Shown piece after piece: positions 1 through 7,021 of a stretch of 35,611 nt of DNA. How positions within the stretch are numbered: position 1 is the stretch's first letter; each line of letters begins with the position of its first letter. Source of the stretch: Bradyrhizobium sp. RP6 (GTDB lineage: Bacteria > Pseudomonadota > Alphaproteobacteria > Rhizobiales > Xanthobacteraceae); assembly GCF_003837805.1 (NCBI RefSeq), contig NZ_RQIT01000038.1, forward strand, positions 1 through 35,611, written 5' to 3'. Both the position numbers and the translations under genes were made by a program. The notes below the pieces were generated by a model, which was not told where the DNA came from, ran no database searches, and saw only the letters and a program-made list of their open reading frames with translations.

Positions 1-1
1 G

Positions 2-97
2 CGGCACATTGCCGGAACGGCGTGGTCGACCAAATGCTACATGAACATGCGACCGCTCTATCAGCCACAACTCTCTGAAACCGGAGCCGTCGCCTGA
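2..97 (+). CDS. Possible 3' end of a truncated gene
   Basis: An open frame enters from the left edge and ends at a TGA at 95-97, giving 31 residues with a protein-like composition (WSTKCYMNMRPLYQ in the middle). I cannot name the family. It may be the tail of a real gene or just more of the debris that follows; the neighbouring ABC-transporter relics make the second reading as likely. Low confidence. Confidence 0.2.
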   Translation, partial: RHIAGTAWSTKCYMNMRPLYQPQLSETGAVA

Positions 98-100
98 TCA

Positions 101-510
101 AAAGTGCGAAAGATTCTGGACAGTACCAAGCAATACAGCTATCCTCGGCGGGGTTCTGATTGTCGCCTTTCTGACTGTTCTTGTCGTTATTTTTGTAGAA
201 GTAAACGGCCCAGGTGCGGGCACGTGAGGGAGCAGAGCTGGGTTATATCGCAGTCGCCGTTCAGCTGATCTCCCGCAACTGTTCGCTGGTTTCGATTCAG
301 CGTTCACGCAAGGGACTCACGGGAATTTGTCCGTCCTCCAGGGTGCGGCAAGACCACACTCCTACGCTGCATTACCCGGATGCAGCGTCTGACGAGTGGA
401 GTCTGCTGGGTCGACGGCGAGATTAGGCAGGATGAGACGATGTTTCAGCCGCACTCATCTACGTCCGATCGCGGGTGTATTTCAGCGGCCGATTTTTTCT
501 CATTTGTCTA
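101..510 (+). pseudogene. Relic of a polar-amino-acid-type ABC importer (permease and ATPase pieces)
   Basis: Two disconnected pieces are readable on the plus strand. At about 104-229 one frame encodes a hydrophobic stretch (AILGGVLIVAFLTVLVVIFV) that would span a membrane and stops at TGA. At about 328-513 another frame encodes a degenerate Walker A region, PPGCGKTTLLRCITRMQRLTSG followed by VDGE, the layout seen at the N-terminus of HisP/GlnQ-type ATPases (GPSGSGKSTLLRCI, then SG and VDGE). The frame then stops with no Q-loop, signature motif or Walker B. What is seen is the Walker A stretch; assignment to the polar-amino-acid subfamily is inference from the TLLRCI context. It cannot be functional. 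Confidence 0.45.
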
Positions 511-513
511 TTA

Positions 514-1473
514 AAGCGTACTCTCCTGTAGAGCCCGTCAAAACCGAAGACGGCACTGATTGACATTGACGGTGTGGTCGAACCGCTAGTCTTGTGGCAC
601 TGCCTGACGGTGGGCCCGTCACATCTTTCTGGGGCGGAGCAATGTAGCGCGCTGTTGATCCCAGCTCGGCTACTTTTAGTGGCGACCCGCTCATTTGGAT
701 TCAACTGCACCGCCAAGAGCAAGCTCTGCCATGTTTTTAAGACTTGGCTAGCTTGGTACGATTTTCCTCAAGCTCGACGGCACCCATCAGGACAGCCGCG
801 GAGACGTCGCTCAAGGCGATCAATCAGAAGGACAGGGGCGAGACGACCCTTCAACTCACCGGAGAGATCGCGTTCTACGACGGTCCGGTCCTAGCGCGCG
901 TGCGTCACTCACGCTGCTTGATCGCAAATCGGCTATCCAGCGAAGGTGGCCTCACCGGGGGCCCTCACCGGAGGAGTACTTTCTTACGGCCTTCCCTAAA
1001 GTTCTTTGGCCTTTCGCGTGATGCGCTCACCCGTTCGAAGCCGATAAAGGCAAGATCATTGTTGCAGCCTTTGTACGCGCGCATCCCAAGATATGCAGGG
1101 GCGGTTCTGCGCGATACCCTCATGCGGCGCTTGAGGGACAATCCTTTACGCTTCGCGAAATAGACTGCGCAGCATTTCTCGCTCTCATGAATCCAGGACC
1201 AAAAGTGATTGGCCCCTCTTCGCCGGCAGGGAATTCAGAGCGCCGCGCGGGGCGCGTCCTGCTCTTCGGCTTCGCCCCACTGGACAAATATTCCCCTTTT
1301 GCCTTCCTTCTTGAAAAAATCGAGCACATCTTACCTGCGTCGCACCGAAGCAATCGCAATTGCGGCCACAGAGCAGTTGGCAGCAGATCTCATCAGCTCC
1401 CCACGGTTCTTAACGAGAGACGCGCCCTTCACATGGCTGCGAGAGGAATGAGGCATAGAACTGTCAACACAAG
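514..1473. other. Intergenic region without a convincing gene
   Basis: About 960 bases between the ABC relic and the end of rtxG. Open frames exist on both strands, the longest on the plus strand from 744 to 1163, but none has a recognisable motif and protein-like pieces jump between frames, as expected for decayed DNA. I see no clear rho-independent terminator for the rtx operon here. Confidence 0.5.
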
Positions 1474-2802
1474 CTAGATGATCTCGAAGTATCTCCGACG
1501 TTCAAAGTCGGTCACTCGATTTTGAACGGCGTCCCATTCCCAACGGCGCGAGCAAGAAAATGCTTCAACAAACCTTTCGCCGAAAACCTCGTTCGCTGCT
1601 GCTGACTGTGCAAAACGAGAAGTTGCCTCTGATAGGCCTTGAGGTAGTCTCGCAGTCATTTCCACGCTTGCATCGCCGGCGATCGACGCGGGTAGTGCCA
1701 CACCTGTCTCGACTCCCAATATTCCGGAACCAATGGCACATGCGAGCGCAAGATAGGGGTTCACGTCTGCGCCAGCCAGCCGATATTCCAGACGATGGAC
1801 GGATGGCTCTCCCGAGATAGCGCGAACCGCGCAGGAGCGGTTGTCAACTCCCCAGCTTGGACAGATTGGTGCCCAGCAGCCAGGCACAAACCTCTTGTAG
1901 CTATTGAAGTTCGGCGCAGCGAGCACACAAAACTCGTTCATGTAGTTTAATTGTCCGGCGATGAATTGCCTCATAAGCTTTGAGAAGTTGCCGACCGCAT
2001 TGCTGTCGTGAAACGCATTCTGACCATCCGAGGACATCGAAATGTGAATATGGCCGGACTGGCCCGGCCAATCCTCGGAAACCTTGGCCATAAATGTAGC
2101 CATCATGCCTCGCCTTTGCGCCCAGGCCTTTATCATCGATTTGAATATGGTTGCTCGATCGGCCGCTTCCAACGCATCACAATGACGAAGTGACGCTTCG
2201 ACCACGCCCGGTCCGGTTTCGAAGTGCAGTCCGCTGAGAGGTATTCTAGCTTTCTCACAAAGCGCCAAGATCTCATCGAACAGCTCATGTTGAGCAACGG
2301 AGCGCATAATCGAGTAGCCGAACGGGCCCCGTGTTAAAGGAACCCATTCGCTGAACGGCTTATCCTCAATTGTATCGGCGTTCTCCTTGAACAACATGAA
2401 TTCAAACTCGAACCCGACAGCGCATCTGTATCCGAGGTCAGCAGCCCTTCTCAGGACTTTACGCAGAACACCCCGCGGGCAGATGTTCTCATGTGCGCCT
2501 GTGAACTCGGCAAGGTAGAGATATTGATTGCCGACGTCAGACACCGAACGGCCGGTGGCAGACAGAATACGCAGATCAGCATCCCCAAATGCTGATAACG
2601 GCTGCTGCGTGAAACTGATCGGAATGACCCGATCCGAACAATCCCACGCCAGCACTGCTTCAGAGAACTTGATGACTTTGTCTTGACCAGAGAGATCTTC
2701 ACCTAAGAGGTGTTTGCCTCGCAGCACACCGTCGAAGTCGCTTACGCCGATCATCGCCGCGCGGGCTGGATTCGCTCCGGTCAAGGTTGCTTCAGTTGCC
2801 AT
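1474..2802 (-). CDS. rtxG: RtxG, glutamine-synthetase-like ligase of the rhizobitoxine operon
   Basis: Last gene of the operon, 442 aa, the usual length of class I glutamine synthetases and of PuuA-type gamma-glutamyl-amine ligases. Visible family motifs are GFEFEF near 130 (first metal-binding glutamates), HFETGPGVVEAS near 194, GHIHISM near 250, NSYKRFVPG near 300, NRSCAVRAI near 321 and RLEYRLAGADVNPYLALA near 337. The family activates the gamma-carboxylate of glutamate with ATP; PuuA homologues couple it to an amine other than ammonia. Biosynthetic context makes an amine ligase more likely than nitrogen assimilation (inference). The ATG overlaps the rtxF stop as TGATG; a GTG at 2805, one codon earlier, is an alternative start. 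The symbol rests on gene order matching the published rtxACDEFG operon, from memory. Confidence 0.85.
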   Translation of the reverse strand: MATEATLTGANPARAAMIGVSDFDGVLRGKHLLGEDLSGQDKVIKFSEAVLAWDCSDRVIPISFTQQPLSAFGDADLRILSATGRSVSDVGNQYLYLAEFTGAHENICPRGVLRKVLRRAADLGYRCAVGFEFEFMLFKENADTIEDKPFSEWVPLTRGPFGYSIMRSVAQHELFDEILALCEKARIPLSGLHFETGPGVVEASLRHCDALEAADRATIFKSMIKAWAQRRGMMATFMAKVSEDWPGQSGHIHISMSSDGQNAFHDSNAVGNFSKLMRQFIAGQLNYMNEFCVLAAPNFNSYKRFVPGCWAPICPSWGVDNRSCAVRAISGEPSVHRLEYRLAGADVNPYLALACAIGSGILGVETGVALPASIAGDASVEMTARLPQGLSEATSRFAQSAAANEVFGERFVEAFSCSRRWEWDAVQNRVTDFERRRYFEII

Positions 2803-4088
2803 CACTGGCTATCCCGCGCCACCAATTCGAACACCTGATCCATTCGCATTGCTCGCAACTTGTGATAGTCATCATTAAGCTGATTCATGTCGCTATTCAC
2901 GAGATAGACGATGCCTGGTGTCGACGCCAAATCGATGGTCGGAACCAGCTCTTCACCCATTGGAACGAATGCGATGGCATCCGCAAAGCTCGGGAGTTTG
3001 CGGATTGCTTGGAGTCCCGGGTAGCCGGCAACGACGCCGCCCCTGTCGGAGATCAGGGAGACACAGAGTGCGTGCGCGTTCCGCTTGTACGGCCCGCGCA
3101 TCCTCATGTACTCACCAAAGCCCTCGGGATCTGCGTAGCGCCAAGCGGTCAGTGTGATATGGTTATGCCCCAACGCCATCGTTCGTGCTTTTGCCGACAT
3201 AGTCCCTTGAAGCCTCGCCCCGAAGTCCACCAGAACGGGCCCCCGATGATCGACAATAATCTCGGCATGAGCCGGTCCCTCGAGGATCTGAAGTGCCTGC
3301 AACGCACGTTTCAGGTAGTCGGAGAGCTCCTGAACGATTGGTTCGCTGCCGTCCAACAATCTCTCGAGTGAGCAGACCGATGATGCCCCCTCGATAGGAA
3401 CGGTGTCATAGGTCCAGGCCTCCGTAACGAAGGCATCTCCGTGGATCGAGATGGCGTTTACTGTGTATTGTTGACCGTTTATTTTTTCCTGTCCGAGAGC
3501 AAAACGATTCAATGCTCCGACACGGTTCGTCTTCCCGACAATCGCGCTTAGAGCACGCTGAATATCGGAATCTGTCGAGCAAAAGAATACATCCTCGGTG
3601 CCCGTACTATTCAGAGGTTTGATCACGATCTCGTCGAAGTTCGCTTCGCGCCTCCAGCTTGCGATCTCTACAGCATTGTCCGACACGACTTGTCTGATCG
3701 ATCGCACACCGGCATAGGTCAGCGCGCAAGACAATCGCGCTTTGTCACGCCGAGCAGCCGATAGAGCGGTCCCGTTTGAAGGTAAGCCCAGCCGCTCTGA
3801 CAACGAATCGGCGAGTTCAACTCCAGACTCGCAGCCGGCGATAACGAACTCGACTTCTCTGCCATGGAGCGCCTGAAGATGATATTCAACGATGTCATCA
3901 TACTCCATGCGCTCGCCGGGGCGAATGACCTCATCGTACAGATCCTCATTGAAATGCGCTTGGAATATAGGTGGAATCTGTGCGGCCGACATCACATGCA
4001 CGGTCCCAATTCCATAGCGCTTGAATTCTTCGGGAAGGTAGCGACCCGTAGAGTATGCGTCCACGACTACACATTTACGTTCTTTCAT
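2802..4088 (-). CDS. rtxF: RtxF, ATP-grasp amino-acid ligase-like protein
   Basis: A 428-aa ATP-grasp protein. An N-terminal alpha/beta pre-ATP-grasp domain (about 1-105) precedes the ATP-grasp fold (about 110-300). Lys157 in VIKPLNSTG is the expected nucleotide-binding lysine of the phosphate loop; GQQYTVNAIS (about 205-214) fits the ATP-grasp central strand; AHAEIIVD and VDFGARLQG (about 273-295) carry the acidic and amide metal ligands. The fold resembles carboxylate-amine ligases that make dipeptides or amides through an acyl phosphate. The substrate is unknown; with rtxG and rtxD it suggests amino-acid capping of an intermediate (inference). The ATG at 4088 overlaps the rtxE stop in an ATGA, which decides this start over longer upstream frames, since those would run through rtxE. 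Its stop overlaps the rtxG start. Confidence 0.85.
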   Translation of the reverse strand: MKERKCVVVDAYSTGRYLPEEFKRYGIGTVHVMSAAQIPPIFQAHFNEDLYDEVIRPGERMEYDDIVEYHLQALHGREVEFVIAGCESGVELADSLSERLGLPSNGTALSAARRDKARLSCALTYAGVRSIRQVVSDNAVEIASWRREANFDEIVIKPLNSTGTEDVFFCSTDSDIQRALSAIVGKTNRVGALNRFALGQEKINGQQYTVNAISIHGDAFVTEAWTYDTVPIEGASSVCSLERLLDGSEPIVQELSDYLKRALQALQILEGPAHAEIIVDHRGPVLVDFGARLQGTMSAKARTMALGHNHITLTAWRYADPEGFGEYMRMRGPYKRNAHALCVSLISDRGGVVAGYPGLQAIRKLPSFADAIAFVPMGEELVPTIDLASTPGIVYLVNSDMNQLNDDYHKLRAMRMDQVFELVARDSQ

Positions 4089-5107
4089 GCGGATCTCCGA
4101 TACTGCAAGTAGATGTTGCTGACAGCGATAGCCGTAATGAGGACATTTCCAACGAACGTATGTGACGAAGGCACGATGCGAGAATCGAAGTACTGGAACA
4201 GGAAGGTGACGATGGGGGCGGTGGACAGGACCATGTTGACGGTGAAGGGCTCTACGCGGCGAATGCCCTCCTGAATCAACAGCAAAGGCAAAACGATCGT
4301 CGACAGCCCAATTGCTGCGATCGCAAACCAATGCTGCGAGATCTCGGGCACGATAGATGAATGATCGACCAGCCCCAGCAGCAAGAGAATGGTTCCATAA
4401 AAGCGATGCGCCAGGACCTGTCGGCCGGAAAACCCACGGTCGAACAGCACCTTGACAAGTATATTTGTGAGGGCGAGCGATAGGCCGGCCACGATGGCCA
4501 AGACGATGCCAAAGGACGATCGGGCCCCCCACTCCACGCCCGCATTGCCGCTGGCCGAGATCCAAATCATGTAAGTCCCGATCGTCGCAATCGCGGCGCT
4601 CACGACAATATCGGATGTTGGCGGGGCGCCCCTGCGCCTGATCAGGGCGTTTAACCACACTGTTGCGGCGGGCCCCAACGCCACCATGAAAGCGACCACG
4701 ATCGCAGGTTCAGCGTATTTCAGTCCTATAAATAGTCCGATCCAGCTGATCGCCGTCACGACGTTGAGTGCAACGAAGACCAGGAGCGACCATTTTCCGG
4801 CTCTTGCTTCGCCTCCCTCGTGGCGCGCCAAGAAGTTGAACGTCAGACAAACCACAGCGAACGACAGCAGGAGCGCCACGAACACATCGGCTTGCTGAAA
4901 ATACGATGCCGCATAAACCTCGCCTGCCGCGCTCAGAACGACATAAAGCGCCACAAAGAACACTCCTAGAGCGAAGCCGCTCGTCAATCGTCCACCCTTT
5001 TTGTGCCCGCGAAGCCGGGCGGAGCTCTCGGAAGCCCAGGCGCGCGCGTCGGTTTCGGAGGACGGCCCTTTCGGCTCGCGCGAGCCACGTTTCGTTTGCA
5101 ACATCAC
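4085..5107 (-). CDS. rtxE: RtxE, EamA/DMT-family 10-helix exporter
   Basis: A 340-aa integral membrane protein. After a polar, basic cytoplasmic N-terminus of about 40 residues there are ten hydrophobic segments, roughly at 43-65, 73-92, 106-126, 132-150, 163-181, 195-215, 232-248, 258-275, 290-308 and 318-334, in the two-times-five layout of the drug/metabolite transporter superfamily. EamA proteins mostly export amino acids and other small metabolites from the cytoplasm. Its place inside the operon makes it the best candidate exporter of rhizobitoxine or of a masked precursor (inference). Two adjacent ATG codons (5107 and 5104) could start it; GAGGCAG lies just upstream. The gap from rtxD is 9 nt and the stop overlaps rtxF by 4 nt. 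Confidence 0.88.
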   Translation of the reverse strand: MMLQTKRGSREPKGPSSETDARAWASESSARLRGHKKGGRLTSGFALGVFFVALYVVLSAAGEVYAASYFQQADVFVALLLSFAVVCLTFNFLARHEGGEARAGKWSLLVFVALNVVTAISWIGLFIGLKYAEPAIVVAFMVALGPAATVWLNALIRRRGAPPTSDIVVSAAIATIGTYMIWISASGNAGVEWGARSSFGIVLAIVAGLSLALTNILVKVLFDRGFSGRQVLAHRFYGTILLLLGLVDHSSIVPEISQHWFAIAAIGLSTIVLPLLLIQEGIRRVEPFTVNMVLSTAPIVTFLFQYFDSRIVPSSHTFVGNVLITAIAVSNIYLQYRRSA

Positions 5108-5116
5108 GATCTGCCT

Positions 5117-5935
5117 CTAGCCCTTCTTAGTTCGGCAGTACCCAACACACGCCTCTCCAAATGCTTTGAACAGTTGCTTGCTGAGGAGGTCGGTTGAGAC
5201 GTGCCATTCGGGGTGCCATTGCACACCGATTTGCAGCGTCGGAGCGCCAATCACTGAAGCTGCCTCGACCAGACCGTCAGGCGCCCACGCCTCGCTCCTC
5301 AGCGCTGGGGCAAGCGCCTCGATGCCTTGATTGTGCAGCGAGTTGACTTGCGTTTCGATCATCCGCGCGATTGGAAAGAGTGCGCCATCGGATGATATCC
5401 TGACGGGGTGCGCGGCATCGTATTGACGGTCCCTGGGACGATCTGGCTTCTCGGCATGCATGGCGCCGCTTTCTCGGCTCCACTCCGCAAGCGATGGGCG
5501 GAGTGTTCCGCCGAAATAGACGTTGAGTTCCTGAAGCCCACGGCAGATACCCAGAATAGGCATTCCGAGGGCGATGGCGCTCTCTATGGCCACGGCAGAG
5601 AGCCTGTCCCGGGGACGGTCAAGGATCCCAGGCTCAACATCCTGCCGATCAGGATCCGCAAAGGACGCGGGCGCTGACAGGACTGCGGGGTCCACGTTCG
5701 ATTCATCGCCTGTCAAGACCAGGCCGTCGAGCCGGCGCATGATGGCCGGGGCGACTTCGTCCCCGGCATCTTCCGCGTCGACGGTCGGCAATACGACGCA
5801 AGCCACTCCCGCATGCCGATGGAGTGCCTGCACGTACTTGCGCCGTAACCAGTCGCGATGCACACCATCGACCAGAAGACGGTTCGAAGTGACGCCGACA
5901 ACGGCTTGGGTGGGCTCGGGCTGTTGCAACCTCAC
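5117..5935 (-). CDS. rtxD: RtxD, class I glutamine-amidotransferase-like (peptidase C26) hydrolase
   Basis: A 272-aa protein with the class I glutamine amidotransferase fold and a complete apparent triad: Cys131 in the elbow GICRGLQE, and His241 and Glu243 in VQWHPEW. An oxyanion-side LTGD motif lies near 74. The closest family by eye is peptidase C26, which includes PuuD, the gamma-glutamyl-GABA hydrolase. These are stand-alone hydrolases that cleave gamma-glutamyl amides rather than feed ammonia to a synthase. With the PuuA-like RtxG two genes downstream, removal of a gamma-glutamyl group from an intermediate is the simplest role (inference). The start ATG overlaps the rtxC stop by 4 nt (ATGA), so start and coupling are well supported. 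Confidence 0.88.
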   Translation of the reverse strand: MRLQQPEPTQAVVGVTSNRLLVDGVHRDWLRRKYVQALHRHAGVACVVLPTVDAEDAGDEVAPAIMRRLDGLVLTGDESNVDPAVLSAPASFADPDRQDVEPGILDRPRDRLSAVAIESAIALGMPILGICRGLQELNVYFGGTLRPSLAEWSRESGAMHAEKPDRPRDRQYDAAHPVRISSDGALFPIARMIETQVNSLHNQGIEALAPALRSEAWAPDGLVEAASVIGAPTLQIGVQWHPEWHVSTDLLSKQLFKAFGEACVGYCRTKKG

Positions 5936-6990
5936 GCCACCTTGCCTCGCGTGCGAACACCGGCAACGGACTGCTCATACAGCCGTCGATTTCGCTCTTT
6001 CAACTGAGTTATGACGCTAGGCTGACCTTGAGGTCCCTTGACAAAGAGCCCGCCCCAGGTGGCGGCGACCTTCGCGTAGTTCGGATCCTGCATTCGGATT
6101 TTCTGAGCCTTGCGCAACAGCCAAAACGGGATGCCGGGTGAAAGGTGATGCTCAAGGTGGTACTCATCCAGATTCTGTCCCAGGATGGCTCGTTCGAGGA
6201 AGCTTCCTTTCCGATTCCTGGTGAGATAGACGTTCTGCGTCTCTGTTTCGCACATGGGTGAGTGCTCAGCGAGTTCGATAAACCAGCCGAGGACCTGAAA
6301 CGTGGTGAGATAGGGCACGATCCAAAACAGGACGACGATATGGAGCAGACCAAGAGCATATGACCCGGCCAGGATGCTGAACCAGAACAGATAGAAGCCA
6401 TACCTGTCGACAAGTATGCCTGAGCGGCTCTGATCTTCGGTCTCTTCGATCGAAAATCGATTAGTCCAAAGATACTTCAGATACGCTACTGTCGCGCCGC
6501 CGAAGATCGGCTTCCAAATGATGTTGAAAGCGTATCTCTCTGGAGGCTGCACATCGTAGACGCCGCTGGCCAGGAAAAACTTCAGGTCGGGATCCTTGTC
6601 CGGGTCGCCGAGATAGGGATGATGCAAGTAGACATGTGAGATCCGGTAGGCCCAGTGGCGTTGGAACAAGGGATAGGAAGCGAACAGAATGCCCAGGACA
6701 TAATTCCAGGTCGTATTCTTCGCGAGCGTGCGGTGAGCCGCATCGTGAGCGATGGTTGTCAATCCGCGTTGATAGGCACCGATCAGGAGAACGGCCAGCG
6801 GGTAGAACCACCACGAGACAGACACGGTCGCAAGCGTGCACGCTGTGATGACAGCGTAATCTTTCGCAATGTAGGCAGCCCCCGTGATGTTGTCCGGCCT
6901 TAGCTCCGAAAGCTGCTTATTGATCTCCCGACTGAATTGAACGGCCTCATAGCGTGATGACCTCAGTTTCCAAGCGTCTGCCTGATTCAT
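5932..6990 (-). CDS. rtxC: RtxC, dihydrorhizobitoxine desaturase (membrane di-iron)
   Basis: A 352-aa membrane fatty-acid-desaturase-like protein. Histidine boxes are HDAAH (82-86), HVYLHH (119-124), an extra AEHS histidine at 243, and HLEHH (278-282), which together hold the non-haem di-iron centre; hydrophobic segments lie near 46-73, 93-108 and 200-232. RtxC of B. elkanii is known to desaturate dihydrorhizobitoxine to rhizobitoxine, making the vinyl-ether double bond; this protein fits that role by family and position. I placed the start at the ATG at 6990, preceded by GGAAGAGG; the frame is open 117 nt further up, but that part overlaps the end of rtxA and is not needed. It starts 31 nt after the rtxA stop, and its own stop overlaps rtxD. 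Confidence 0.93.
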   Translation of the reverse strand: MNQADAWKLRSSRYEAVQFSREINKQLSELRPDNITGAAYIAKDYAVITACTLATVSVSWWFYPLAVLLIGAYQRGLTTIAHDAAHRTLAKNTTWNYVLGILFASYPLFQRHWAYRISHVYLHHPYLGDPDKDPDLKFFLASGVYDVQPPERYAFNIIWKPIFGGATVAYLKYLWTNRFSIEETEDQSRSGILVDRYGFYLFWFSILAGSYALGLLHIVVLFWIVPYLTTFQVLGWFIELAEHSPMCETETQNVYLTRNRKGSFLERAILGQNLDEYHLEHHLSPGIPFWLLRKAQKIRMQDPNYAKVAATWGGLFVKGPQGQPSVITQLKERNRRLYEQSVAGVRTRGKVA

Positions 6991-7021
6991 GAGAGCCTCT
7001 TCCTGATCGCCTTGCAGGTTG

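Noticed and set aside
744..1163. 139-codon plus-strand frame as a gene
   Set aside because: No motif, no good ribosome binding site, and protein-like segments in this stretch switch frames.
4089..4658. N-terminal extension of RtxF by 190 codons
   Set aside because: The extra frame lies wholly inside rtxE, has arginine/proline-rich shadow composition, and the ATGA overlap gives a better start at 4088.
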